NCBI GenBank assembly: GCA_008508345.1
Contig: QNGE01000879.1
Location: 63,982 to 127,981, forward strand
Origin: Paragonimus westermani
Taxonomy: Eukaryota; Platyhelminthes; Trematoda; Plagiorchiida; Troglotrematidae
Length of the DNA: 64,000 nt
Direction of reading: 5' to 3'
The position numbers and the translations under genes were made by a program. Below, in pieces: positions 13,001 to 24,090 of this stretch. The notes under the pieces are model-generated. The model saw only the letters and a list, made by a program, of their open reading frames with translations, searched no databases and was not told where the DNA came from. How positions within the stretch are numbered: position 1 is the first letter of the stretch; the number at the start of each line of letters is the position of its first letter.

Positions 13001-16000
13001 TAATTGATACACTTATATAAAAGACAGTGGAATCATGTTCGATCATCAGTTTTGTAGCTTAGCCGCAACACCCTGAGGTTGCTGCGAGCTCGGGGACTAT
13101 GAAGATACTTGGTTACCAAGCAATTGTTACCAATTGCTTTACTGTCTCCATTGCGCTCTGCCACCGAGTTCCCGGCTTTCGTTCATTTTCTTATTCTCTC
13201 ACTTCTCCTCAAACACAGACAAGGAGTGTTTGACCGTCCAGGCTACGCACACACAACGCAGTCGGCAACCATGTTGTTCGGTTTGTGCTGCCATATATTT
13301 CCAATGAGGGCTGATATTCTAACAGTTGCTTGGATCACGCGCCTATGACTACTGTGCGACTTTCACAGGTTGGATCCTTTGTGACGCGTTTGCAATATCG
13401 TGTGGTCTTCTTGCTGAATCTAGGTTGGAATCACAATTTGAACAGTGCATTGATTCCTATTCAGTTAGGGTCTGGTGGCCATCCTCTTGTGGACAGAGCA
13501 CACTATATTTTCGTTTGGATCGTTCACACGCCTATGTCTGCGTGACATGTTCGCATCACTCACTAGCAAAAAAGCTGAATGCAGTTGTAGAAACTCTGTC
13601 CTGTTTCAGTTTTCTGGTGAGTGACTGTATGTTTGAGTCAGTTATTAGATGAAATTGTGTCCAATCCGTCAAACCGTTGGGGTATAGGACATGTAGCTTG
13701 TGTGTTTTGACTCTGAGAAAAAGATCAAAGTATACCTTATTGAAGATTATTTGCTAGTTCACACTAATCACTCAATCCTACCAATCTTTCGGTATGGTCA
13801 TTTTTCTCGGCTCATTGCTCGCTTGTGTTCATCAGGTTCAATACTGTTTTTGACTCTCTGACCGACATAAGTTGATCTTATTGAATTTGAGCCCGGTCGG
13901 TGGACCGTTCTGCGTTTCCTGATTGCTTGCTCTTTGTCGTATCTGTTCAACGGTTGGCGCGAGTTTGTGTTCTCTTTAGCGTACTCTTTCGTGTCAGCCA
14001 TCACCACATTTCTTACGCACTTTAACCTGCCAGCCGATTGCAGATCTATCGGTCACTTGGACCTACGGACAAGTTCCTGAGGCCCGTTTTACCATATTCC
14101 CAAGCATATTGAATGGTAAACCCATACGCGTTTCCGCTCGATCCCAGTAGACTGTTTACGTTCATTTGTGCCAGAACTGACAGCCTTCTGTGGAATGCTT
14201 GATACACAAATGTGCTCAATGCTCTACCGCTGTTTCTCTTATTCAGGTGGTGCCCCAACTGACTCTCACGGCACACTTCGTTTTACTTGACCTTCTACGA
14301 CCAGTTCAACGTTTTTCAGTGGATCCTGATCTGGCCAGTCTGATGCTACCTTGGCTCACGCTTATGCCACAGTTTGTTTTACCCTGTGACTATGAAGTGG
14401 TCAATTTGAAAACATTTCACAGTCCAGCCACGCTGCTCAAATGTGAGTCCCCACTGTTTCCGCCACTAGTTCCTAACGTCAGATGACAACACACATGAAG
14501 GGCGTTATTCCATTTTTTTAGGATTTGCATCACGGGGCTCAGAACGGTGAATACCCCTGCAGTTAATCTTGACCCATGAATAACCATTTATATATGGTGA
14601 AGGCGTGGGGAAGTGGCCATCAGTATGCGAGCTGGGTCACATCAAGTACTGATGAGGAATACCATTTTCAAAAGAAATCCGAGTGAAATAGCAGTCGTGC
14701 AATGCGTGGATAATGTGTGATGACCAGTAGACGAGAATATTCGTGAGCAAATAAGATATTTGAGACGGTTGTCCAGATAACATTTGGTTACTATTGAGTA
14801 GTAAAGGATTTCGGTTAAATCGCACTCACAATTGATACGGCCTCCGCATTCCAACCAACCTCTTTGGGAAGGCCAACTATTCTCGTGTTTCACTCTTGTT
14901 AGAGCTTGTCAGCAATGTCAGATACCTGGTATTGAACATGGCTGGACGTTTACATATGATTGACTTATCAATCTGAGGTGGCCTACACATTCGCGTCTAC
15001 ATACCCGGTTCTAAAATGGGAATTTTTAAGTTTTCGTTATCACGTTTTTTGCCTGTGATCCTGCTGATGAGCAGATGGAGGTTAACCAGATTCATCTGCG
15101 TATTTTACTCGTTTTTATGGGTAAAAGACGTCTTGTAGGTACTTGTAATGTCAATCCATTTACTAAGTACTTGCGTTTGTGATATTTTTCAATATTTGCT
15201 AATGATTGAACCGTGTCGGTAGGTCGAAAATCCCGTCCTCTAACCACGCTGATCCCCATACGAAAGTGGATTATAAAGCTTTAGATGAAATACGGCTCCC
15301 GTTTTCCTCGACTGTTTTTGTGTGTGCTGTGTTTCCAAGGTGTTCACATGTGATCGTAGGATTTCAATCCAACTCTTTTGTTCGCACCTCTCACTTTCAC
15401 TCTTGCGATTTATCTCCGTTTCCGCACACTTGAAAACCACAATGGTTTCCAGTTCTGCTCCAGCCTGTGAAGAAGACAGATTGTTGGATCATTATTCTGT
15501 GATATCGACCACAGTTTTGTTATTGTGGCAGTATTTATTTATCAGTTGTCTTGCCGGAATACCCAACACTCAGAAAACATTAGTCTCAAGTGTGATAACA
15601 ACAGACGTGATAACATGAGTAGCTAAGATTGCACATATTGCTTTCTCTCTAGAGCAGTCATTGTTTACTTACCATTGTAAGTGGATACACCCTCATTCAT
15701 CAGACAACTCTAAACTTGAGCCTTCAAGGTCCATTCAGGCTGAAACTTTAATCCATGTAGGTTGACATCTTTCATTTATCTGTCCTCTTTACTCATAGTA
15801 ATCGTTGAGTGTTGTGGTAGCCAGTCAACCGTGGAATTCATTTGAGTTTTCGGCTAACTGAGAAGATTCTTTTAGTAGTTGCTCCCTACCAGCTAACGTC
15901 CAACTGTCTTCTAAATTTATTTGTGCGCAATACACCTTTCATGCCATTCTGCTTCGACTGTTCCGTTTCTGTGCTGAGCATAGCATTGATGTTCTGCTGA

Positions 16001-19000
16001 TCGGAACCGGTCCACTCGCTGTTCGATATCTTCTTTTGCTGAGTTATATCCAGTGTCCACCAAAATACTTTTTTAAAAGTCTTTGACCCATGTTCCTCTT
16101 GGCATGTGTCACAGTCAAAAGTGAGTTCTCCGCAAATTCTGAGGATTTACGATCGGTAAGTGGACGGTGTTCAGACTACAACTGACATGGTGCACGTGAC
16201 TTCTGGTTATGGTTTGCAACTAACTGAAGAATAGGGGGTGTATTTCATTTCAAATGGCCATAATCTATTTATAACCGAAATGTCCTCATAACCGTCGCTT
16301 GATGGATCTGCTTTCTGTTATTAGTTCGAGTTAATTTCAAATTTTGAAAAACACTGCACTCCAAGCTATGTTTATTTATACTTGTACATCTCCATGTCTC
16401 AGCACAAATTATTCTTATAAGTCGGTAATATATGGCGTGACGGAGCGTATAGTTGTCTGTGGCTAGGCCCACATTCAGCCAGAATCGAATTCGCCTGTTT
16501 TTTTTAAATGACAACATTGGTTTTCGTTGGACTTCTTTCAGCTGCCAGCTCGCCATCTGGCTCGCAGCTGGGATTGCTGCTGCGTCGTCTTTCGACGTTC
16601 ACTCCCACAGTCGGCCTGGCATCACCACAACAGACATCGTTTTGCAATGCTGTCGAAACAGATGAGGTTAGTAACTTGCTCATTTGAGCAAGATATATCT
16701 TTTACTCGACGTCAAATCTAATCGTAGAGTTTCTGTTCTAGCCTCGTGATTTACCCTGTCTTAGACACACCTGATTTAGGCTTTCTTCCAGCTGAAATTT
16801 CCAGCTGACATTTCCTATCGCTTTCTAAACCTCACTGTCGCATGTTTATATTATCTGGTCTCCAGAGTGGACATGTGTTCCTCTGTTAGCGTGGTCCGTA
16901 ACCAGTTCTTTCTGTTCGCTCATAGTCATTCATGTGTGGCACCAAAGTTGTACCCCACACACCTATGGTATCTGATGGTTGGGAACAGCGGTGGTGCTGT
17001 ATCCTTCGTTTTGTTACGGGCAACCATTTCAGTCGCAGTAGTACACCTCTCGACTCGCATCATTCAACGCTGAACCCTCTTGGCATTCGAGTTTGATGTT
17101 CGGATGAACAACACTTAGCGATGTACTTGAAGATGAAAATCAACCACACACTGTCGTGTTTATGCCCTCCATCTATGTGGAACAGAAAACTAAGGTGGCA
17201 GACTAAATTCACGCTTTGAGCAGTTGGTTCAGGACTTTAGATTACCAAAGTTCATGACATTCACAGTATACTTTGGGGCAGTGGATATTATGATTTTGGT
17301 GCACACGTAGTAAAAGACACTAATGAAGGAAATGGCTGACAGTCACCATGGATAGTTTAGCTGACATGAGACTAGCACACTGTGACAATGCGGGTTCCCA
17401 CTTATGTTCCCGCATTCGACGTTGACCACTGACAGTCTCCATGGACGCAGAATATCTAACAGAAGCTAACTTGCGTCATCGGTCTGTTCGGGAACATCAC
17501 GGTGTCATCCTAATGAGACTGTAGACAAAGTTGTTAATCAGAGACATGAGACCGTGAACGTTCGGTCTACTATGTGCAAATAAACCAGACTATCCATTTC
17601 CTTACGTTGTAAATCGTGATGTCTTTCAGTATTGTATATTGATCTGAACACCGGAAGCATGGCGGTAGCTTGCTGTTTCAGTAAGGCCGTCTCTGATTTG
17701 TGACTCCAACATGTGGGTAAAACTGGTTTGAGAGTGGGCGGCTGGAAAAGTACGCACATCATTCCAACTTCGAGGGTTCCTGGTCGACAGATTGGTTATT
17801 AGGTAGACCCTGTCTATTCAGCCAGTGTGGTGGACTTACGCGTCAGGTTTGTAATGTCTGGCAGCGCAACCAACTCCAACTTATGTTTCAAGGATGCCTT
17901 CCTGAATATTGCTGTTGTTGTGCACAAGCCTGACTTCTTCCAAGGATCAGTTTAAGGGAAACTTTAGCGCGGATGGCAAACAGTTATTTTTAGTTGACAT
18001 ACTGCTCCGTCAGATTTCATAGTGACTTCAGTAGACACGGTTCGTATAATGCGGTAGGCATATTCCGGATCGTTACGACATTATTGACATAATCGGAGTC
18101 GGAATCTGCAACTGGGTGGTGTCTCAGATTTCTGTTCTTAACCTTTGTCAACTGATTTAGGTGAATCGGTTCTGACAAGCTTTTCGGACCCTAATGCCGG
18201 GAAGGTGATCATCGTAAGGTATACAGAAACGTGACCTAAGTATAATCACTCATCAGGAATGAATCAAGTCATCTTTAAAATGTAGTTGGTTTGTACACGA
18301 AATCTTTTGAAGTGGGCATAGAGAAAACCGGCTCTTCCCCAAGCTTATGACAATGACTCAGCCAATGCTCTGCGGGTTTTCGATTTATTTATACAAACTG
18401 CATAGACGCTTAATCCACAGGGGCACTATCCAGACAGCAAGGTGACACTTTTAGTTGGAGTTCATAGACCACAGCTTTGTATGGCATAATGACATGGATC
18501 GAAAACATTTGGACTGACAGTTCAAATTTCACTATGGAGCATTATGATGGAAAGTATGAACTCTATACAGATTTGGCTCGGTTATCCTACGTCTCTTGTG
18601 GTGGTCCCTTAATATATGGGGATCCATCCGAAGGTGATCGGGTAATTGTAAACAAACTTATCATCGTAAATCAACTTATGCGAATCGTGGAATTTTGTTT
18701 GTGTTCTCTAGCTACCTAGAATAGTCACTCACTTATATAACGTATATGTACGTATAACACCGAACGTCGTTCGCCAACGATTTTGGTTGAATAGTTCGAA
18801 CGCATCTCATCCCTCTTTCTAACCAACGATTTTGCTCGGTCTAAATCCTACGGACAAATTCCAAAATCATCTTGATCATCCGGGCTCCTACATTGTCATG
18901 GTGACCTCAACGAAGATTTAGCCTTGGTCTGGAGCTATCCCCCTGTTTCTTACGCCAGTAAAGTATTGTATTCATATTATATGTGGCAAATTGATCACGT

Positions 19001-20589
19001 AATCGACGCGTGAAGTGACTGCAAATGACGTTAAAATGAGATTCCATTTTTCCTAGGAAAGCCGTTACTAAATATGTAGTTGAGAGTGGTTTTATCCTAT
19101 CTATACGTGATTACCGTAGGTAATTGATTGCAAGTATATGGTTCACCTCAGGTCGCCAGTACAATCGAATCACGGTAACAGTATTACTCCTGGGTTCCTA
19201 CCAGGTAACGACATCGGGCGAGGTGAGTATTGGAAGTCGCACAGCCTGATATGCATTTCCTTCCCGCGTTTGGCATCAGACTGCATAAATTCCAAAACTG
19301 CGAGCCGAACTGGGACAGTAATTTATAGGTTGTGTATCTGAAATAGTTGTGCATCTTCTGGGTTGTTGCCTGCTAATTAGTCGTACATTAACCTTAATGT
19401 CTTATTTAATATTTTCTTGATGAGTTGCTGTTGGATTATCGGTTTCGTGGACCATCATTTCCGAACTGGGTGATTTGGATTGTATGTTTTTCTTTTGCGT
19501 GTGCAAAGACACTTTTGAAAGGCTGTTTGCAGGATACCTGGTTAACTATGCTCGACGATTTTATATCAAATGAATATCTTCCACTTCTCCTACGTCCTGA
19601 TTGACAGAATTAGCTGCACTTATGAACTCGCCAGTGATACTACCCTCGTATTTTTAGGTCGGCGTTTACAAGCTCGTCTGGTTCAATGATTTTGTCCAAT
19701 TCTGAGCGTGCACCTCTAAATAAGTCAATTGTGACCTTGTCACCCATATCGATTTCGGCGCAAACTGGAAATCCATAATAATGAACACGTACATAATGCT
19801 TGAGAGCATCCGCAATCTCTCTCGTATGGTAGCGGAGTATCGACTGCTTATGATTTTAACAAGGAATGTGACCTGGGCTTTCGTGTCATTTGCCACAGGA
19901 ACGCAGCTGTAAGAATGCTAGTGATACACCAATCTTATGTGTTCTCAGTCTGCAGGATAACATCGCGTTGTTAAGGTGTGACTTGACGTTTCGTTCGACT
20001 TGGCGCATTCTCTAACCATGGTTCAGTTTTTTGTGGGCTACTTGGTACAATGCATCTCCGTTTGATGCAAACTTGTTTCCGACCAAAAGTTTATCTGCGG
20101 TCTGCGCTGAGTTGCATATGTTGTGTTAGTTCGTATGGCGTGTTAATAGGGCTGTGATTTGAGTTTGCCAGTCAGGTTGCAAGCAACACTCCTATCCGCT
20201 TGATTACGTTCGTTTAAATCCATATATGGACTGGGATACTTAGATGTGTATCCAAACCAATACTAACTTCAGGACTTTCATGTATGCCACATACTCTTGT
20301 CTCACTTACGGTATGGCTAACATCTGTAGTTTTCGGTCGAAACTGTGTATCCAACTGTTTTATCCCTAATTTTTGAATGTCCTCCTACATTTATTTAATT
20401 GTTTACCTGTTGTTTACCGTCCTTATGTACACCCAGATCGATATCCAGTCCATGTTCTCTTCACTCAAATTACATTACGCTGCCAACACACGGCGTGTGA
20501 CTATGGTTCCTGAACCGGACGAACAGCTTGATTGGCAGTCGGCTATCCGGTTACGCTCCACCGGGTTGGCAGCATATTTGTTACGGTGA
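6849..20589 (+). CDS. MAN2A: Golgi alpha-mannosidase II (GH38), C-terminal exons
   Basis: Family role: type II Golgi membrane enzyme that trims two mannoses from GlcNAcMan5GlcNAc2 during N-glycan maturation. Five exons give about 325 residues covering the C-terminal beta-sandwich domains. They are 6849-7000, 8246-8593, 14247-14442, 16542-16666 and 20437-20589, and phases agree at every junction (0, 0, 1, 0). In order one sees ELVMRIRTNI and FYTDSNCFQ, then RRTYHEKLPLQGNLYPM, RLTLLSAQSLG, DRRAPKDDDRGL and KFRVLLE, then LPCDYEVVNLKT, then SFCN, and a final strand SAIRLRSTGLAAYLLR ending at TGA. These match MAN2A-type segments such as FYTDLNGFQ, LLSAQSLGVSS, DDNRGL and CDIHLVNLRT, rather than the lysosomal form. 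The catalytic nucleophile domain is upstream of the window. The 8594-14246 intron carries antisense LINE copy B. No AATAAA is seen between the stop and 21001. Confidence 0.88.
7001..8245 (+). other. Mannosidase intron
   Basis: GT at 7001, AG at 8245. No repeat or conserved ORF recognised inside. Confidence 0.8.
8246..8593 (+). CDS. MAN2A: Mannosidase II exon 2 in the window
   Basis: Acceptor ctacatcag|tttatc and donor CTGAT|GTATGT. The exon is exactly 116 codons, phase 0 at both ends. Key residues are RRT.HEKLPLQGNLYPM, RLTLLSAQSLG, then WLDRRAPKDDDRGLEAPLL and KFRVLLE. The serine/alanine-rich stretch between YPM and RLTLL (about 20 residues longer than in vertebrates) looks like a lineage-specific loop. 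An alternative AG at 8252-8253 would break the phase with the preceding exon, so 8246 is preferred. Confidence 0.9.
9079..9897 (-). pseudogene. LINE copy B, C-terminal domain ORF with lost stop
   Basis: A 272-codon open stretch covering the region after the RT that is shared with copy C: KTTVRAVLIYSSETWPL, then FDHRYLRSLARICCHQHVSN, RLRWLGHVLR and GWGPRDSQSRWLE. Family members end just after CCRC.(A/S)ELSVK. Here the TGA is TGG, so about 60 non-family residues are appended. It is 5' frameshifted relative to the RT. Confidence 0.75.
10012..10654 (-). pseudogene. LINE copy B reverse transcriptase
   Basis: The first piece (10654-10283) has FRPGRRCIDHIF, LEQRHVYRR, FLDCEGAFESMDRSTL and SLKRRGVPTKY. 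The second piece (10248-10012) has SGIRQGCPLSPFLFNFVIDE and LDYADDKVLLLD. Catalytic aspartates of the YADD box are present, but at least two frame changes break the domain. Confidence 0.8.
11430..11780 (-). pseudogene. LINE copy B apurinic-like endonuclease, partial
   Basis: EGMNAQVG, GGRFGIASHRSDNGGRLLQL, then TDHIAVSY and, in a shifted frame near 11475, the terminal SDHALVR signature of AP-like endonucleases. The N-terminal half is missing or unrecognisable beyond about 11830. Confidence 0.7.
11831..14246 (+). other. Remainder of the large mannosidase intron
   Basis: Several overlapping ORFs of 60-108 codons occur (e.g. 12721-13020, 13326-13652), but none shows protein-like conservation and all sit between two exons that join perfectly. 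I see no repeat family here. Confidence 0.55.
14247..14442 (+). CDS. MAN2A: Mannosidase II exon 3 in the window
   Basis: Acceptor tctcttattcag|GTG at 14246, donor CAAAT|GTGAGT at 14442 (phase 1). It encodes a hydrophobic segment with DLLRPVQRF, then LPWLTLMPQF and the diagnostic LPCDYEVVNLKTF, equivalent to LPCDIHLVNLRT in vertebrate MAN2A. It joins the previous exon without a missing residue block, so no exon needs to be assumed in the LINE-containing intron. Confidence 0.85.
14443..16541 (+). other. Mannosidase intron with a SINE B scrap
   Basis: GT at 14443, AG at 16541. Bases 14880-14935 contain cgtgtttcactcttgttagagcttgtcagc, a diverged minus-strand piece of the SINE B body. No coding exon seen. 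Confidence 0.6.
16542..16666 (+). CDS. MAN2A: Mannosidase II exon 4 in the window
   Basis: Acceptor cttctttcag|ct supplies the last two bases of a split serine codon, matching the phase-1 donor at 14442. It encodes GLLLRRLSTF and TSFCNAVETDE, corresponding to the ALILHRKGFDC and GLFC strands of the family. The donor GATGAG|GTTAGT ends it in phase 0. The exon is only visible when this reading frame is chosen, since longer ORFs exist in the other two frames. Confidence 0.75.
16667..20436 (+). other. Last mannosidase intron
   Basis: GT at 16667, AG at 20436, about 3.8 kb. Short ORFs (e.g. 18477-18719, 19138-19341, 19666-19896 on minus) have no recognisable similarity. No repeat family of this window recognised. 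Confidence 0.55.
20437..20589 (+). CDS. MAN2A: Mannosidase II last exon with stop
   Basis: Acceptor tgtacacccag|ATC, phase 0. Fifty residues, beginning IDIQSMFSSLKLHYAANTRR and ending SAIRLRSTGLAAYLLR before TGA at 20587-20589. The end resembles the family terminus (INLSPMEISTFRIQLR), and the start resembles the ILVQKLLNKF segment that follows the FC strand. Similarity is weaker than in the upstream exons but position, phase and stop all fit. Confidence 0.7.
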   Translation: MDIQSMFSSLKLHYAANTRRVTMVPEPDEQLDWQSAIRLRSTGLAAYLLR

Positions 20590-21001
20590 TAGTTATGTCA
20601 GTGTGTCCGTTCTCGCTTGCTGTCCTGTGATTCTCAATTTCCGGCCAATTTCTTCACGCGCCTTTTCGGATTTGGTTAGGATCATTGCACAATCTCCTGG
20701 ACCATTTGAACAACCTCTCTTTTATCATGTGGTCTCTAATTGCAAAATTCTTCTCGTTTAGCCTTGTTTTTCTTCTTCTACTTAGTTTTTAACCAACTTA
20801 ATATGTTATGCATAAACTTGCACGTATACATGCACATGTTGTTTTTGCAAATTATATTCACATTCTTCGCTACTGTTTTTTTCTCGCAAATTTCTATCCT
20901 ACCCGTTAGGTTGTTGATCTGATTGGTCACGATTCCAGTTTCCATACTCTTGTCGCATCTAGGAATTTAGGCTTATCTTCAATTCCCCCACCCCTTTTCA
21001 G
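20590..21001 (+). other. Short gap between mannosidase stop and membrane-protein ORF
   Basis: 412 bp. No AATAAA or ATTAAA seen. It ends in the pyrimidine-rich run and AG before the next ORF. The spacing is compatible with an intercistronic region or with the 3' UTR of the mannosidase. Confidence 0.4.
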
Positions 21002-21331
21002 ACTTCTGGTTTTCATAGTTCCGTCGGCATGCCCGGCCGCACGTTTCCGGATTGGGAATCCGGTGAACCACTTCTTGAGATCAGTCCTGTGGATCCGAGC
21101 ACGTTAGCACGATTGAAACGCGAGTACTGGAGACGAAAATATGGCACTCGTTTAAACCCTCGGAAACGCTGGCTTCTGACGTTGTTCGGCTTGACCCTGA
21201 TCCTCATGTTCATTATGTTGGCTGTCATGTTTATGCAGTTGGCCAGTGTCGCTTACAACATGCGTCATTTTTTCGCTTTGATGATCCGTCTGAATCGAAA
21301 TCGGCACAACTCCAGTACTTTTGTGGCGTGA
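21002..21331 (+). CDS. Unknown single-pass membrane protein (100 aa from ATG)
   Basis: I do not recognise this protein. From ATG at 21029 the frame gives 100 residues: an acidic N-terminus (PDWESGEPLLEISP), a strongly basic stretch (LKREYWRRKYGTRLNPRKR), one long hydrophobic segment of about 25 residues (WLLTLFGLTLILMFIMLAVMF) and a short C-terminal part with a potential N-glycosylation site (HNSST). Basic residues before the hydrophobic segment suggest an N-in signal-anchor topology. A good acceptor (ccaccccttttcag) ends at 21001, and the frame is open from it. It may be a separate gene with a 27-base leader, or an alternative last exon of the mannosidase, because the exon ending at 16666 is also phase 0. 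Confidence 0.55.
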   Translation, partial: TSGFHSSVGMPGRTFPDWESGEPLLEISPVDPSTLARLKREYWRRKYGTRLNPRKRWLLTLFGLTLILMFIMLAVMFMQLASVAYNMRHFFALMIRLNRNRHNSSTFVA

Positions 21332-24029
21332 TGTCAATCCGGAACTCAAACGAATGACCTGCAATTTTGTGTTGCTTTGCGTTACTTTGGAGATGGTATA
21401 TACCGGTGTGTACACAATTTCTTTACAGACCAGTGCAAAATAATTTAAAACCCGGATGAACGACCCGCATAGCTATTTTCTTTAATGATACGTTAATTAT
21501 AAGTTATCCTGAAGTCTAAGCGTTCAAATCTGTTCTGTTGTTCTACGATTGATATATGTTAGTCTAGTACTGAGCTGAACCTGTTGTCTATTTAGTCCAT
21601 TTGTGGGTTTTGCAAATTGTGTAGCGTAAAGGATTTTACACTCGCTTATTTTTGCGATATTACTCTCTAGAGAGCATGTCACTTTTTTATCGTATTGCCT
21701 TGCTTTCTTATTCGCATTTCTTGCTGCCCATTTGATTCCGTTTGTTGTTATTTTACACTCAGATTGGTGTGGTTTCGTCAACTGGACACAGTATATCGAG
21801 GAGTTAAGCTTGTGTAACAGTTGTGCTTGATTTATACCATTTGATATATGCGGTTACCTCACTATCTGTTGCAGTTGGTCACTTAGAATCTTGGGAAATA
21901 ACAGGACGAATTACTTCGAAGAATGTTATCAACTTCACGGTTATATCTACCTCGTAGTTCGCAGCTTTGAGATTCACTAACCCTCCTTGTTTTATACCTA
22001 ATATACTCGTCAGTTGGTCGTTTGACATGGCCATTAACTTGCTGCGGTGAACGTTTTTTTTCGGGTCAACTTTTTTTCCTCGTTCAATGTAACGTGTTAG
22101 TTTTCCTCGTTGGGTGACGTGATTGCCAGCTTGTTGATGTGCTTTATGAATATGCATACATCCGATCAAAATAAGTGGATTTCATTCAAAACCTGGCGAC
22201 AAATTTCGATGGTTTTCAGTGAGATCTTCTATACTGAGTTCGAGAAGTGACTTTCGCCCTTGACTGTATTCTTATGTGATGCTCGTCGCGCCAAAGATAT
22301 TTACTATGAAGTAATGATTGTCACTAACAGCCATTTTCTACACTGTATGCGTATTGTACTTTGGTTTTGTCAGTTATTTGCAAAGACGTTGGTAATGTTA
22401 TTAACAATGATAGTGCATTTACCAAAAGAATGCGATTACTATGGTGAAAACCAAATCGCTCAAACCACGCTTGGATAGATTTCTGTTGTCCAATGGTCCT
22501 CTCCATCATAACAATCGTCAGTGATTGGCGATCCGTTTGAGGAAGGTATCAATCGGAACATGACTGTCTTCTTATTTTTAAGAAAGACGAAAGCTGGCAA
22601 TCAGCCTGAACGTGGTGCCAGCTGTTGATGGATTGCTCTACTCGTCTTTCCCAAGAGTGGATCGCATACCTCAAATGCCCACAGGGGATCAATTTTCTCA
22701 GAGAGCTGTGCTGATCCTATTATTGCGCAGCCTCGAATGTGTTGTGGACCGGTCTGGTCACACGAAGCGTTCGTTTGAAGACAAAGCCACTTGAACAAAG
22801 TTATACGCAGATACTACTGAAGATAATGACTTAGTCGTACACCTGCATGTCGATACTAAAAAACTGACCGCCAGTAACCTACTCTGTAAATTTTCGGTTT
22901 AACTTCACCAATCGATTACTTCAAAACAGGCAATTTTCATATGATCTGCACTTAGCAACAACGGCTGAATCAGCCAGCCAAACTCATCAAGTCTTTATCA
23001 CACTATTGAAGCATTCAGCTCCATATCGACGAGTTTGATTGCGTCAACGTCCTCTATGAGCACGAAACTGGTCGACACCGTCTGATTAGCATTGTTTTGT
23101 GTCTAGAATGCATAATAACACCATGACTGACTTAGCTCTGTCAACCAGATGGCCGGTTGACCGTGTTTTGCCCCGCAGACACTTAGATGACATCCTACTT
23201 TGGGCTTGTGAATTTTCTTTCACTCTATTTTATGATGATTTGAACTCAAGCCTCTTGTGAGATGGGGTGAACTGCAGGTTGACTTTATTAGACGTTTTTC
23301 ATCACTAGATTTCAGCACAACGCTGCAACGGTCCGTTTGTCCTAAATCCCCATTGACCAAACAATATTTGCAGTTCTCTAGGTTCGTGCTGATCGCCTGT
23401 GAAGGGGGGATTAGCCAGACCTTATCACCCAGAACCAGAAACATAGCGGATCGAGAGGAGAAAAAAAAGTGTGACTTATTTGGGGGACATTGGTGGATAC
23501 GAGTTATCCAGAATTGTTTCATACTTGACAGTGACGTTAACAGACTTGGAAGCCAATAGCCCTCTTGCCGGGGCATTTTGCTCAGTGCTGGTTCTACCAG
23601 TGTAAATACCCGACATAGTCACTTCACCTGCTGACAGCCTTATAGAGGTCTTAACCGAATGTAATGTTGCACTACAAATGATGTTCCTCGTTTCCCCCAG
23701 GGAATTTTTTCAGTATGAATGTTCGTTGCACAAGCTCTCATGCTGTTTAGCTGTCCGTTGATATAAATGTGTCAAACAGTGAAGTAGTGGGCATTGTGTA
23801 ATATTGCATGTGGGGTGGACGCTGTTATGAATTTTCTCAACGTGACCATATGATACAAACTTTCTTCTGTAGAAGCTGGGCTGTTTTTACAAGGGTGTTC
23901 ACTACGGTAGAGTGGTTTTTATACAATCGTATATACCTGAGAACTTCACGAAATTAAAGTGAGAACTCATAGGTAAATTTTTTGCTGGTGTTAATTTCCG
24001 ATTCTTCGACTTTATTTTCTAGAATTAAC
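21332..24029. other. Non-coding stretch
   Basis: ORFs up to about 118 codons on both strands (e.g. 23220-23576 minus against 23257-23559 plus) are mutually overlapping and show no motif. Nothing recognised. Confidence 0.4.
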
Positions 24030-24090
24030 TTTTATCGAAAACCCGCTTATCGACACAGGTCCATATACGGCTATGGTCGATGAAGAATGA
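24030..24090 (+). pseudogene. Possible retroelement aspartic protease relic
   Basis: Reads FIENPLIDTGPYTAMVDEE then TGA. The DTG core followed by a hydrophobic/VDE segment resembles the protease of the Pao element at 30.4 kb (LLDSGSDSALVDEQLL). Flanking sequence does not give further recognisable gag-pol, so this may be chance. Confidence 0.25.

Noticed and set aside
13326..13652. 108-codon ORF and an overlapping 71-codon ORF in the mannosidase intron
   Set aside because: Flanking mannosidase exons join perfectly in phase without it, and the peptide has no similarity to the enzyme.
14645..14690. ctgatgag ... gaaa word pair resembling a hammerhead core
   Set aside because: The intervening bases do not form stem II and there is no flanking stem I. 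Similar chance words occur at 15065 and 47010.
23220..23576. Overlapping long ORFs on both strands (118 and 100 codons)
   Set aside because: Sense and antisense frames mirror each other and neither shows a family signature; most likely a chance stop-poor stretch.
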